Source: JBNKHG01 sp050290225
Lineage (GTDB): Bacteria; Pseudomonadota; Gammaproteobacteria; Pseudomonadales; Cellvibrionaceae
Length of the DNA: 64,000 nucleotides
Reading direction: 5' to 3'
NCBI GenBank assembly: GCA_050290225.1
Contig: JBNKHG010000007.1
Coordinates: 62,001-126,000, forward strand
Position 1 is the stretch's first letter. Every line of letters starts with the position of its first letter. The notes beneath the pieces are model-generated. The model had not been told where the DNA came from. It saw nothing but the letters and a program-made list of their open reading frames with translations, and did not search any database. This document shows positions 23,596-32,792 of this stretch, in pieces. A program made the position numbers and the translations under genes.

Positions 23596-26289
23596 ATGGC
23601 GGGGATTCTCAACACAGCACTGTCCGGATTGCGCATCAGCCAGACTGCTTTGCGCGCCACGGGTCATAATATCGCTAATGCCAACACAGACGGCTACAGC
23701 CGCCAGCGCGTTGACATTGAGACCAATAATGCCTCCTTCTCCGGTGCCGGCTATATTGGCAACGGCGCCCACGTGGAGTCTGTGGAGCGCATAGCAAATC
23801 AGTTTGTGATCGATCAGCTGCGCATCGACAGCTCCCTGACGGGAGAGTTAAGTGCCTTTAACGAGAATATTCGACAGCTGGATTCTATGCTGTCAGATCC
23901 CGCCACCGGTTTGTCAAACAGCCTCGATTCCTTCTTCGCAACCTTGCAGTACGGGGCGGATGATCCCACCTCGATTCCGGCGCGGCAGTTGATTATCAGC
24001 GAGGCCGAGAACCTGGCGACCCGGTTTCACACACTCTACGAACGATTCGAAAGCCTCAACGAAGGCGTGAATCAGAAACTGGAAGCCTCGGTCAGTCAAA
24101 TTAATGCCTTGTCTGCCAATATTGCGGAACTCAATACCAGTATCGCCGCGGCTATGGGACTAAGCGACAGTCCCCCGAACGACCTGCTGGATCAACGGGA
24201 CAATGCCCTGCGCGAGCTGGCTTCCCTGGTTTCCATTCAGGTGATCGAACAAAATGACGGTAAGGTCAATGTCTCTGTGGGAAGTGGCCAGGCCCTGGTG
24301 GTGGGCAGCGATGTCCGCAGATTGAAACTGGTCGAGGGAGACGAAGATCCGAGCCAAATGGATATCGCCTATGACGATGGCGGTAAAGAGCAAATTATCA
24401 CCCGTTTTCTGACCGGTGGTGAAGTGGGGGGATTGACGAGCTTCCGCGATACTGCGCTCAACGACGCTTATAACGAATTGGGACGCGTGGCCCTGGTCAT
24501 GGCTGACACTTTCAACGAGGCGCACCGGCTTGGGCTGGATCTCAACAGCGATTTTGGCGGGCGATTTTTCGCTGATATCAATGATCCACAACTGGCCTTG
24601 AGCCGGGTATTCCCGTCGTCGTCCAACGCGCCACCCAGCGATGGGGTCTTGAGCCTGGAGATTAGCGACAGCAGCTTGATCACCAGTAGTGATTACGAGT
24701 TGAATATTACAAGCAACAATATTTACCGTGTAACCCGCATCAGTGACGGTGTCGAGGTGGCGGCGGGGGGGCTACCGGGTGCTTTACCGGCGAGTATCGC
24801 TTTCGACGGGTTCGAACTGAACCTGATCAGCGGTTCGTTTCAGGTGGGCGACAAATTTATTATCCAGCCGACCCGTACCGCCTCTCGCGATATAGCGGTT
24901 GAGATTTCCAGGCCCGAGGACCTGGCCTTTGCCAGTCCCCTGTCGACCGAAGCCTCGCTGGGAAATATCGGTGACGGCAGCATCAGTCCCGGAGAGGTTT
25001 TGAGCCTGGAGGGTATCGGCGGCAGCACCTTGCCTCTGTTTGCGACACCGGGACAAATGTCGCCACCACTGATCGTACAATTCACATCGCCGACAACCTA
25101 CGACATTCTGGATAACAGCGACCCCGGCAATCCACAACCGCTGGATCCCCCCATTCGTAACCGCCAATACATTCCGGGGGTGATCAATAATCTGTTCGCT
25201 TCGGATCCCGGTGAGACGATTATTCTGTCTAACGACGACCTGGCGACCACTGCTCTCGGGTTGGCTTCGGCGACTGCGGGTGGCAACGGTTACCCGGCGG
25301 AGACCATCAGCTTCTCCACCTTCGATCCCATCACCGGATCATCCTCGATAAGTTCGGTGACTACCGTGGCTGGTGCGTCGGCCAGGGAGACTGCCGCACT
25401 GTTAGCGGCGGAGGCAGGTGTTAGCGCCAGCGCGCACAATTATATCGATCTGTCCGGGATGAACCTGACGCCGGCGCCGGCTTCGGTGGAAATCAACCTC
25501 AATGGTACTTCCTTTGTGGCTGATGCCACGACCGTAGGGGATATGACTTCCGAGGCGCAGGTGTACGATTATCTGGCCCAGCAAATTAACCAGGATGCGG
25601 GTTTTCAGAGTCAGGGTATTTACGCCGTCAGTGGTACAGACGCCAGCGGTAACCGCGAGTTGCGAATTTATGACAGCAACGGTGATGACCTGTCGATTGG
25701 ATTGGTGGCCGGGCCAGACGTTAATTTGAACGACGAACTGGGTAACCCGGCGGTGACGCTCAGCGCAGGCGACACCCGTGTGGTGGGTGGTTATATCGAT
25801 GTCACTCTGGCTGATAGAGTCAGTATGAACACAACGCCGACGGTGAGTGCTTTATTCGGCGATAGCAGTGCCGCGGGCTTCGCTCAGTCGACCTACCTGG
25901 GCATTCAGGCGAGTATCAGTGGTAATCCCGTTACCGGCGACAGTTTTACCCTGGATTTCAATCAGGATGGAATTACCGACAATCGCAACGCCTTGCGGAT
26001 GGGTAATCTTGGGTTGGGCAAGTTTGTCGATGAGGGGCGCTCCACCTACAGCGAGGCCTATGCCGCTTTGGTCGAAGGTGTGGGAATCAAAACCAGCGCT
26101 TCGAATATCAACCTGAAAGCGAGCGAGCAGGTGTTGCAGCAAACCTCGGATTTGCGTGATTCCATTTCAGGGGTCAACCTCGACGAGGAGGCCGCCAGTC
26201 TTATCAAATTTGAACAGGTATACAATGCCAATGCCCAGGTGATATCCGTGGCGCGGGATTTGTTTGATCGCCTGATCAATGTATTTTAG
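23596..26289 (+). CDS. flgK: Flagellar hook-associated protein 1 FlgK (enlarged)
   Basis: The first hook-filament junction protein. The N-terminus has MAGILNTALSGLRISQTALR and HNIANANTDGYSRQRVDIET. The C-terminal helix has GVNLDEEAASLIKFEQVYNA and ends with VARDLFDRLINVF. At 897 residues it is much longer than enterobacterial FlgK (about 550). The extra part (about 330-800) includes a segment resembling one in FlgL (YELNITSNNIYRVTRISDG ... FQVGDKFIIQPT) and a flagellin-IN-like segment (VEINLNGTSFVADATTVGD). There is no frameshift. FlgN, encoded at 10.3-10.8 kb, is its likely chaperone. Confidence 0.95.
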   Translation: MAGILNTALSGLRISQTALRATGHNIANANTDGYSRQRVDIETNNASFSGAGYIGNGAHVESVERIANQFVIDQLRIDSSLTGELSAFNENIRQLDSMLSDPATGLSNSLDSFFATLQYGADDPTSIPARQLIISEAENLATRFHTLYERFESLNEGVNQKLEASVSQINALSANIAELNTSIAAAMGLSDSPPNDLLDQRDNALRELASLVSIQVIEQNDGKVNVSVGSGQALVVGSDVRRLKLVEGDEDPSQMDIAYDDGGKEQIITRFLTGGEVGGLTSFRDTALNDAYNELGRVALVMADTFNEAHRLGLDLNSDFGGRFFADINDPQLALSRVFPSSSNAPPSDGVLSLEISDSSLITSSDYELNITSNNIYRVTRISDGVEVAAGGLPGALPASIAFDGFELNLISGSFQVGDKFIIQPTRTASRDIAVEISRPEDLAFASPLSTEASLGNIGDGSISPGEVLSLEGIGGSTLPLFATPGQMSPPLIVQFTSPTTYDILDNSDPGNPQPLDPPIRNRQYIPGVINNLFASDPGETIILSNDDLATTALGLASATAGGNGYPAETISFSTFDPITGSSSISSVTTVAGASARETAALLAAEAGVSASAHNYIDLSGMNLTPAPASVEINLNGTSFVADATTVGDMTSEAQVYDYLAQQINQDAGFQSQGIYAVSGTDASGNRELRIYDSNGDDLSIGLVAGPDVNLNDELGNPAVTLSAGDTRVVGGYIDVTLADRVSMNTTPTVSALFGDSSAAGFAQSTYLGIQASISGNPVTGDSFTLDFNQDGITDNRNALRMGNLGLGKFVDEGRSTYSEAYAALVEGVGIKTSASNINLKASEQVLQQTSDLRDSISGVNLDEEAASLIKFEQVYNANAQVISVARDLFDRLINVF

Positions 26290-26349
26290 GCCGCCTGTGT
26301 TTTATTGATGGTTTTAGTCATCAGTCCTTAGACAACCCGGATTGCAGAC

Positions 26350-27573
26350 ATGAGAGTATCCACGGTCCAGATCTACAATATCGCTACCAACAGTATTGCC
26401 GATACCAATGCGGAGATCGCCAAAACCCAGACGCAGTTGTCAACCGGACAGCGGGTGCTGACACCCGCCGACGACCCGGTGGCCGCGACCAAGATCGTGC
26501 AGTTGAATCAGGAACTGGCGAAAATCGAGCAGTACAACAACAATATCGATATTGCCGAAAACAACCTGCAGTTGCAGGAATCCACGCTTAACAGTGTTGA
26601 GAATCTGATCCAGCGCACGCGCGAGCTTACCGTGCAGGCGGGTAATATCGGCACCTTGAGCCCCAACGATTATATTACCCTGGCCGCGGAAGTGGATTCG
26701 CTGCTCGATGAGATGGTGAACCTGGTCAATACCACCAATGCCAGTGGCGATTATATTTTTGCCGGTTACAAAGGGGGGCGGGAGCCCTTCACCGGCAGCG
26801 CTGAGACTGGCTTCGATTACCAGGGCGATGAGGGACAGCTGAACATAAAAATCTCCAATAACAACAGTATTGCTGTCACGGATTCCGGCAAGCGGTTGTT
26901 TGTGAATGTGGATAGCGCGCAAAAAACCATTCGTACGGAGGTCAGCCCCGTCAATCAGTCGTTGCCGCCATTGATAATCAGTGTTGGTCAGGTGGTGGAT
27001 CAGACCACCTACGACGCCTTTTATCCGGAAGATATGGTGGTTACCTTTGACAATCCCCCCACCAGTTACACCATTACCGAAAAGTCCACAGGCAATGTCA
27101 TTGTCGCAGCCCAGCCTTATACCGCTGGCAGCGAGATTCAGGTCAACGGGGTCAGCTTTACAATCTCGGGAAGCCCTGCGGCCAACGACCAGTTGTTTAT
27201 CGACTCCACGGAACAGCAAGGCGTTCTGACTACGCTGGCGCGATTGAGCGATGCCATGAAGAATACGGACGGCAGTGCCAGCGACAATGCCATGTTGGGT
27301 AGGGTAGTGGCAGATACCTTGAATAATCTCGACTACACCCAAACCAGTGTGCTTGAGGTGAGATCTGAGTTGGGAGCCAGGTTTAATACGCTGGATAATA
27401 CGAGGGATTTACACCTGGACGCCGAACTGGCTCATCGCGAGGTTCTGTCTGAATTGCGGGATCTTGATTACGCCGAGGCTTCCGCCCGCTTGTCTGCCCA
27501 GACGTTGATTCTGGAGGCGGCACAAGCGAGTTTTGTCCGCATCAGTCAGTTGAGTCTATTCGCCCGTTTATAG
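26350..27573 (+). CDS. flgL: Flagellar hook-associated protein 3 FlgL
   Basis: A 407-residue hook-filament junction protein. The flagellin-like N-terminus has VSTVQIYNIATNSIADTNAE, then TQLSTGQRVLTPADDPVAAT. The C-terminus has YAEASARLSAQTLILEAAQA and RISQLSLFARL. It is about 90 residues longer than the E. coli protein; the insert (about 210-295) carries a module like that in FlgK (YTITEKSTGNVIV, ANDQLFIDSTEQ). It is the last gene of the flg series and lies 60 bp after flgK. Confidence 0.95.
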   Translation: MRVSTVQIYNIATNSIADTNAEIAKTQTQLSTGQRVLTPADDPVAATKIVQLNQELAKIEQYNNNIDIAENNLQLQESTLNSVENLIQRTRELTVQAGNIGTLSPNDYITLAAEVDSLLDEMVNLVNTTNASGDYIFAGYKGGREPFTGSAETGFDYQGDEGQLNIKISNNNSIAVTDSGKRLFVNVDSAQKTIRTEVSPVNQSLPPLIISVGQVVDQTTYDAFYPEDMVVTFDNPPTSYTITEKSTGNVIVAAQPYTAGSEIQVNGVSFTISGSPAANDQLFIDSTEQQGVLTTLARLSDAMKNTDGSASDNAMLGRVVADTLNNLDYTQTSVLEVRSELGARFNTLDNTRDLHLDAELAHREVLSELRDLDYAEASARLSAQTLILEAAQASFVRISQLSLFARL

Positions 27574-27606
27574 TCTTTTGCCTGTTCCCGGGACAAGCCC
27601 GGCCGC

Positions 27607-27924
27607 TTACTGGTGCTGCTGGTAGATTTTGGCCGCCTTGCTGCCTTTGTTGAGGTTTTTCAGTTGTGTGGCACTGTCGGCGTGACTGACTTCGACCAGC
27701 GATTTTATTTCACTGTCTATTTGTCTGATCCGTGCAATGCAGTCTCCCGCGAGGGTGGCGAATTCGCCCGGTATGTTTCCCGGGAATGTCTGCTTTAGCA
27801 GGTTTTCCCGTTCTGCATGACGGGTTTCCAGTTCCTCCCAGCGCTGCTCATTGGCACAGCGCAACATGGTTTGGCTCAGGGCGATAAGTCGGTCAATATT
27901 TTGGTGAAACTGCTCGGGGGTCAT
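27607..27924 (-). CDS. FliT-like flagellar chaperone on the opposite strand
   Basis: A 105-residue, almost wholly helical protein. It has MTPEQFHQNIDRLIALSQTM at the start and WEELETRHAERENLLKQTFP, then IDSEIKSLV. This heptad pattern resembles the FliT family of export chaperones (partner of FliD), but sequence signatures are weak, so the call is inferential. It is convergent with flgL and divergent from flagellin 1, placing it alone between the hook and filament genes. No separate promoter was recognised. It could also be a small FlgN-like or regulatory protein. Confidence 0.6.
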   Translation of the reverse strand: MTPEQFHQNIDRLIALSQTMLRCANEQRWEELETRHAERENLLKQTFPGNIPGEFATLAGDCIARIRQIDSEIKSLVEVSHADSATQLKNLNKGSKAAKIYQQHQ

Positions 27925-28278
27925 TATCGTCGTTTCCAGGTTGTCGGCCCATAGACTAGCCCAGCCCGGTGCGCGCCCGCAACTGTGGTGATTTTTCTCC
28001 GGTCATTGTAAACAGGATTTGACTGGACGTTTGCCGCTTGAGGGGAAGACTTTTGCCGCCCCGCTGTAAATGCCGGTTCGAACCTCTGACACGGCAACTA
28101 AGGCGACAAAAAAACTAATAAAAACAGAGCAGTAGCAACGTTCAAATGCATTTGGCATAGGTGTTGCAAAACTATCTCCAAGCCCGAATGTGTAGCGCTG
28201 TTGGGATTCCCTGAAGTGCGAGAGGTGATACAGCAATCCTTGACGACGGCGAGTACCTAAAAATATAGGAGATGAAAT
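27925..28278. other. fliT-like / flagellin 1 intergenic region
   Basis: 354 bp. It contains the sigma-54 promoter of flagellin 1 and an AT-rich stretch at 28108-28135. No sigma-28 motif was found upstream of flagellin 1. A minus-strand frame across the promoter looks spurious. Confidence 0.6.
28153..28168 (+). promoter_or_regulatory. Sigma-54 promoter of flagellin 1
   Basis: TGGCAT-AGGTG-TTGCA has GG and GC 10 bp apart and the same TGGCAT-N5-TTGC form as the flgB, fleS and fliK sites. It ends 110 bp before the flagellin ATG. Confidence 0.8.
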
Positions 28279-30033
28279 ATGCCTTTAGTCATTAACACCA
28301 ATGTGACGGCACTGAACTCTCAACGTCAGTTGGTTAAATCCGGCGATGACCTGAGTCAGGCCATGGAGCGCTTGTCGTCGGGTAAGCGTGTCAATACGGC
28401 CGCTGACGACGCCGCGGGTCTGGCTATTGCCAACCGCATGACTTCGCAGATTCGCGGTCTTGATCAGGCGGTGCGAAATGCCAATGACGGAATTTCCATG
28501 ATTCAGACCGCTGAAGGTGCCATGGATGAAACCACCAATATTTTGCAACGTATGCGCGAGTTGTCGATTCAGTCCGCAAACGGCATCTACTCCGACGCTG
28601 ACCGGGCCACGCTGGACGCCGAAGTGCAGCAATTGAAACAGGAACTGGATCGTATTGCGGATACCACATCCTTTAACGGCCAGCCGCTGCTGGATGGTTC
28701 CCTGGCCAATGTGACGCTGCAAGTGGGTTCGATGGCCAACCAGACTGTCGACCTGGATATAGGCTCCTTCAGCACATCCAGCCTGGGTGGCGCGTCCGGC
28801 GATATTGTGGGCAGTGCTTCCACCAACGGTTTGGCGGATTTCACCACTGTCTTTACCGCAACCGGCGATATCACTATCAATGATACGGACATTACCGCCA
28901 TCGACCATACCGCCACTTCCACGGATACGGTGAATGAAATACTCAATTCCATCAATGCCGACCTGGATGGCAAGGGCGTGGAAGCCTCTGCTGTTGTGAC
29001 AGTCGAGGGGACGTCGGTAGGTACGGGAATTTTGCGAGCGGGCACTGACACCTTCACCATTGATGTGGTTGATGGGGACGGTAATGCCCAATCCTTTGTG
29101 ATTACCGGCACCAACAGTATGAGTGAGCTGGTCGCAAAGATTAATGAAGAGACCAGTGTTGATGCCAGTGTTAACGATAAAGGTTATCTGGTACTGGCCC
29201 AGGAAAACGTGCTCAGTATCCAAACCACCGATAACACCACGCTTCCAGATGACAAGGCCAGTGGTATTTCCGATGCCACGACCAATTTCTCGTTTGTGCT
29301 GACCGATACTTCCGCCGAGAACAACGGCATAAAGGTGGAAATTGTGGCCGCTACCACAGCGGCTGAACTGGCGGCATTTGGTTTGAATTCCAACGATGAC
29401 AATGGCGCCCTGCAGGGAAACACCGTATCTGCCGCCTCCATGGCTGAGGGTGACCTGATTATCAACGGGGTCGAAGTCGGGGCGGTGGTGCCCTCCGCGG
29501 CGACCGCTGCCGCCAAAGCGGCGGCGGCTATCAATGCGATCAATGCCATTTCCGATCAAACCGGTGTGATTGCCTTTGCCGGGACAGCAACGGATTCCAT
29601 CGCGCTGCGTTCAGCGGACGGCACTGAATTCTCGATTGAGGCCGGCAATGGCGTTACCGCGGCTGCGCTGTTCACCACGATCGGCTTTACCGAGCAAAAT
29701 GCTGCGGGCGGTGTCGGTTCTGTGGCCAGCATCAGCATCGCTACCGCAGCGGGAGCCCAGAAAGCCATCGATATCATCGACCGGGCCCTGGAGCAGATCA
29801 ACGCCACCCGCGCAGATCTGGGTGCTGTCAATAACCGGCTCGACTTCACCATTTCCAATTTGATGAACGTCTCCGAAAATACCGCAGCCGCGCGTTCGCG
29901 CATCATGGATGCGGACTTCGCGGCGGAAACCTCCAACCTGGCCCGTGCGCAGGTGTTGCAGCAGGCATCGACGGCCATGCTGGCCCAGGCCAACGCCCAG
30001 CCACAGCAGGTTCTGCAGCTGTTACAGGGGTAA
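28279..30033 (+). CDS. fliC: Flagellin 1 (sigma-54 dependent by promoter)
   Basis: A 584-residue flagellin. The N-terminal D0/D1 domain has VINTNVTALNSQRQLVKSGD, SSGKRVNTAADDAAGLAIAN, and MRELSIQSANGIYSDADRA. The C-terminal D1/D0 has RADLGAVNNRLDFTISNLMN, SENTAAARSRIMDADFAAET and ends AQPQQVLQLLQG. The middle (about 170-480) is an alanine/threonine-rich variable region with flagellin-IN-like segments (DTFTIDVVDGDGNAQSF, DASVNDKGYLVLAQENVL). It closely matches flagellin 2 along its whole length, indicating tandem duplication. Its promoter differs: a sigma-54 site rather than sigma-28. FliS is the expected chaperone. A strong terminator follows. Confidence 0.96.
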   Translation: MPLVINTNVTALNSQRQLVKSGDDLSQAMERLSSGKRVNTAADDAAGLAIANRMTSQIRGLDQAVRNANDGISMIQTAEGAMDETTNILQRMRELSIQSANGIYSDADRATLDAEVQQLKQELDRIADTTSFNGQPLLDGSLANVTLQVGSMANQTVDLDIGSFSTSSLGGASGDIVGSASTNGLADFTTVFTATGDITINDTDITAIDHTATSTDTVNEILNSINADLDGKGVEASAVVTVEGTSVGTGILRAGTDTFTIDVVDGDGNAQSFVITGTNSMSELVAKINEETSVDASVNDKGYLVLAQENVLSIQTTDNTTLPDDKASGISDATTNFSFVLTDTSAENNGIKVEIVAATTAAELAAFGLNSNDDNGALQGNTVSAASMAEGDLIINGVEVGAVVPSAATAAAKAAAAINAINAISDQTGVIAFAGTATDSIALRSADGTEFSIEAGNGVTAAALFTTIGFTEQNAAGGVGSVASISIATAAGAQKAIDIIDRALEQINATRADLGAVNNRLDFTISNLMNVSENTAAARSRIMDADFAAETSNLARAQVLQQASTAMLAQANAQPQQVLQLLQG

Positions 30034-30065
30034 GCGCCAGGCCGTGACAGATGTCACAGGCGGGC

Positions 30066-30099
30066 AAAAAAACCAGGGCTGAACCCCTGGTTTTTTTTT
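30066..30099 (+). terminator. Rho-independent terminator of flagellin 1
   Basis: AACCAGGG / CCCTGGTT stem (30071-30078, 30085-30092) with a 6-nt loop runs into nine T. The left side is preceded by seven A, so it could also act on the minus strand. It makes flagellin 1 monocistronic. Confidence 0.93.
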
Positions 30100-30206
30100 G
30101 CCCTATTTACTGATTTGTTGAGTCTGGCTTGTAAGTTATTGAAATACATAGAAAAACAACTTTCGACATGAAGATTGGGGCTGGCATATATTTCAACATT
30201 TTTTTC

Positions 30207-30233
30207 TAAAGTTCACTGTTGAGCCGTCGATAA
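30207..30233 (+). promoter_or_regulatory. Sigma-28 (FliA) promoter of flagellin 2
   Basis: TAAA, a 15-bp spacer, then GTCGATAA (seven of eight bases of the consensus GCCGATAA). Transcription would start near 30241, giving a leader of about 110 nt. Confidence 0.85.
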
Positions 30234-30275
30234 AGGTAGTCAGAGGTGACATACCGAGTGTTTATGGTCACTTCC

Positions 30276-30305
30276 GAAGGACCTGAACAGGAAGGACCTG
30301 AATGG
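30276..30305. repeat. 15-bp tandem duplication in the flagellin 2 leader
   Basis: GAAGGACCTGAACAG (30276-30290) is followed directly by GAAGGACCTGAATGG (30291-30305), two differences in 15. It ends 46 bp before the ATG. Confidence 0.85.
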
Positions 30306-30351
30306 GCTGGTCACGACTGACCGGCGTTAGTAACCAAGTAGGAGGCTCATA

Positions 30352-32100
30352 ATGCCTTTAGTGATTAACAGTAACATTTCCTCGCTTAACTCACAGCGCC
30401 AGTTGGTGAAGTCCGGGATGGAATTGGAACAGGCCATGGAGCGTTTGTCCTCGGGTAGGCGAATCAACACCGCTGCAGACGACGCCGCCGGCTTGGCTAT
30501 CAGTAACCGCCAAACCGCCCAAATTCGGGGGCTGGATCGTGCCGTAGCCAACGCCAACGACGGCATCTCACTGATCCAGACCGCAGAAGGTGCCCTGGAT
30601 GAGGCCACCAACATCCTTCAGCGTATGCGTGAACTGTCCATCCAGTCTGCGAACGGCATCTATAGCGACACCGATCGCGCCACCCTGGATGCAGAGACGC
30701 AACAGCTAAAAGCTGAGCTTGACCGTATTGCTGAAACCACCTCTTTCAATGGACAGAATATCCTCGACGGTTCGCTCGGTACACTGTCGCTGCAGGTGGG
30801 CGCTGAAGCGAATCAGACCATCGATCTCGATGTGCAGGGCTTTCGCGCCGCGTCCCTCGGTGGTTCTTCCGGCGATATCGTGGGTGACTCGTCTGCCAAT
30901 GGCCTGGCAGATTTTACCACCGTATTCACTGCGACCGGTGACATGACGATCAATGACACGGCAATTACCGCCATTGATCACACAGCGACAAATACCGATA
31001 CCCTGAACGAGATCCTGGCTTCCATCAACGCTGATCTTGACGGCAAGGGCGCTGAAGCATCCGCGCTCACCACTGTGGAAGGTACCGCGGTTGGTACCGG
31101 CGTATTGCGCGCTGGCACAGACACCTTCACTATCGCCGTGGTCGATGGGGACGGCAACAGCCAGTCCTATGTGCTGACGGGCACTAACAGCATGGATGAA
31201 CTGGTTGCCAAAATTAATTCTGAAACCAGTGTCGATGCCAGCCTGAATGAAGACGGATACCTGGTGCTGTCTCAGGAAAATGTACTGAGTATCCAGACCA
31301 CAGACAACACCACCAATGATGCGGCCAGTGGTATTGCCGATGGCACCACCAACTTCTCATTTGTACTGACGGACACGTCGGCGGAAAAAAATGGCGTTAA
31401 GCTCGAGATCGGAGCCACTACCACCGCTGCGGAACTGGCAGCTTTTGGTTTGAACGCCCAGGATGACAACGGTAATTTGCAGGGTGATACAGTAGCTGCA
31501 ACTGCGCTTAATGAAGGTGACCTGATCATTAATGGCGTCGAGGTTGGCGCCATTACTGTTGACGCCACACCGACGGCCGCCGAAAAAGCGGCTGAAGCCA
31601 TCAAGCAGATCAACCTGGTATCGGATCAAACCGGCGTGGTTGCCTTTGCCGGCACCGCAGCCACTTCCATTGCCCTGCGCTCCGCTGACGGCGGCGAGTT
31701 TTCCATCGAGGCAGGTAACGGTGTGACCGCTGCGGCGCTGTTTACCTCTATCGGCCTGACGGAGCGAAATGCCGCTTCAGGAGCCGGCTCCGTTGCCAGC
31801 ATTGATATTTCCACTCAGGCTGGCGCACAGAAGTCCATCGATATTATCGATACCGCCCTTGAGCAGATCAACGCTCAGCGTGCTGACCTGGGTGCGGTCA
31901 ACAACCGTCTGGACTTCACCGTATCCAACCTGATGAATGTTTCCGAAAACACGGCTGCCGCCCGTTCACGGATTCAAGATGCGGATTTCGCGGCGGAAAC
32001 CGCTGCGCTTTCCCGTGCGCAAGTCCTGCAACAGGCATCGACAGCCATGTTGGCCCAGGCCAATGCGGCTCCGCAACAAGTGTTGTCGCTGCTTCGATAA
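30352..32100 (+). CDS. fliC: Flagellin 2 (sigma-28 dependent by promoter)
   Basis: A 582-residue flagellin, a tandem paralogue of the preceding gene. N-terminal NSNISSLNSQRQLVKSGMEL and RINTAADDAAGLAISNRQTA, C-terminal RADLGAVNNRLDFTVSNLMN and ending APQQVLSLLR, are standard. The variable centre keeps the same order of segments as flagellin 1 (DTFTIAVVDGDGNSQSYVL, ASLNEDGYLVLSQENVL). A near-consensus sigma-28 promoter precedes it, so it should be expressed after hook completion and FlgM export. A good ribosome binding site (TAGGAGGCTCATA) precedes the ATG. A hairpin follows the gene. Confidence 0.96.
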   Translation: MPLVINSNISSLNSQRQLVKSGMELEQAMERLSSGRRINTAADDAAGLAISNRQTAQIRGLDRAVANANDGISLIQTAEGALDEATNILQRMRELSIQSANGIYSDTDRATLDAETQQLKAELDRIAETTSFNGQNILDGSLGTLSLQVGAEANQTIDLDVQGFRAASLGGSSGDIVGDSSANGLADFTTVFTATGDMTINDTAITAIDHTATNTDTLNEILASINADLDGKGAEASALTTVEGTAVGTGVLRAGTDTFTIAVVDGDGNSQSYVLTGTNSMDELVAKINSETSVDASLNEDGYLVLSQENVLSIQTTDNTTNDAASGIADGTTNFSFVLTDTSAEKNGVKLEIGATTTAAELAAFGLNAQDDNGNLQGDTVAATALNEGDLIINGVEVGAITVDATPTAAEKAAEAIKQINLVSDQTGVVAFAGTAATSIALRSADGGEFSIEAGNGVTAAALFTSIGLTERNAASGAGSVASIDISTQAGAQKSIDIIDTALEQINAQRADLGAVNNRLDFTVSNLMNVSENTAAARSRIQDADFAAETAALSRAQVLQQASTAMLAQANAAPQQVLSLLR

Positions 32101-32120
32101 GGATTAATCAGGTAGGTAAA

Positions 32121-32150
32121 ACGCCTGTGGGCCACCCGGTCCACAGGCGT
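32121..32150. terminator. Hairpin between flagellin 2 and flaG
   Basis: ACGCCTGTGG / CCACAGGCGT forms a perfect 10-bp stem with a 10-nt loop. There is no T run after it, so it may stabilise the flagellin mRNA end or attenuate read-through into flaG rather than terminate fully. Confidence 0.55.
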
Positions 32151-32184
32151 CAGGGAAATGCTTGAGGTTAGGGAGGTCAATCCT

Positions 32185-32574
32185 ATGAATGAAGTCAGGG
32201 GAAATCAATCGGTGGGTTACCCCACCGCTGTTGCTGCTTCTTCAAAAGGGGGGGACACTGCTCGTACCAAGGTGACGACCGCTGAAAGTTCAACTTCTAC
32301 GGTTGCGTCCGAGGTGGCGAGCAGACAGCTGGAAAAGTCTGCCGATGTCGTGGAGAAGGTCAGCCAGGCAATTGCTCAAATGAATGAGTTTATTCAGAGT
32401 GAGCAGCGCGACCTTCGCTTTAGCATTGATGAAGGTTCGGGTCATACAGTCGTGCGAGTGGTTGACCGCGAAAGCGGGGAGCTGATTCGCCAGATTCCCA
32501 ATGAGATTTTCTTGAGATTGGCCGAAGAGGCTCAACAGAATGAATCTCTGCACCTTATCAATGTTCACGGTTAA
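32185..32574 (+). CDS. flaG: FlaG family protein
   Basis: A 129-residue FlaG-family protein; in Pseudomonas and Vibrio such proteins limit filament length. The N-terminal half is low-complexity Ser/Thr. The conserved C-terminal domain has IAQMNEFIQSEQRDLRFSID and VVRVVDRESGELIRQIPNEI. The ATG at 32185 is chosen because GGAGGT lies 8 bp upstream; an earlier ATG (32158) has none. It sits between flagellin 2 and fliD, its usual place. Confidence 0.9.
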   Translation: MNEVRGNQSVGYPTAVAASSKGGDTARTKVTTAESSTSTVASEVASRQLEKSADVVEKVSQAIAQMNEFIQSEQRDLRFSIDEGSGHTVVRVVDRESGELIRQIPNEIFLRLAEEAQQNESLHLINVHG

Positions 32575-32604
32575 TCTCGGTCAGGTTTGTTTGTAGCCTC
32601 AAAG

Positions 32605-32630
32605 AGGGCATGCCTTTGGCATGCCCTTTG
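32605..32630 (+). terminator. Probable terminator after flaG
   Basis: AGGGCATGCC / GGCATGCCCT is a perfect 10-bp stem with a 3-nt loop, followed by TTGCTGTCTT. The T tract is weak, so termination may be partial. Confidence 0.6.
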
Positions 32631-32710
32631 CTGTCTTAGAGGGTAGTAAGCGCTGGCCGGATCGCCGGCGGTCAATAGTTGCCGCCGCTTAAGAAATCGT
32701 CAAGCCAGTC

Positions 32711-32749
32711 GACAAATATCGAGGACAAATATCGAGGACAAATATCGAG
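32711..32749. repeat. Three-copy 13-bp tandem repeat upstream of fliD
   Basis: GACAAATATCGAG is repeated exactly three times (32711, 32724, 32737). The last copy ends 43 bp before the fliD ATG. Confidence 0.93.
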
Positions 32750-32792
32750 AAAGACGGGATTTGTTCGATACACAGCCTGTGAAAAATGAGCC

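Larger units (their letters stand above)
30034..30351. other. Flagellin 1 / flagellin 2 intergenic region
   Basis: 318 bp holding, in order, the flagellin 1 terminator, an AT-rich stretch, a sigma-28 promoter and a 15-bp tandem duplication in the flagellin 2 leader. Confidence 0.75.

Noticed and set aside
28285..29559. A 424-codon minus-strand frame opposite flagellin 1
   Set aside because: It lies entirely antisense to a clear flagellin gene, and its translation has no domain, signal or plausible start site. High-bias genes often leave open frames on the other strand.
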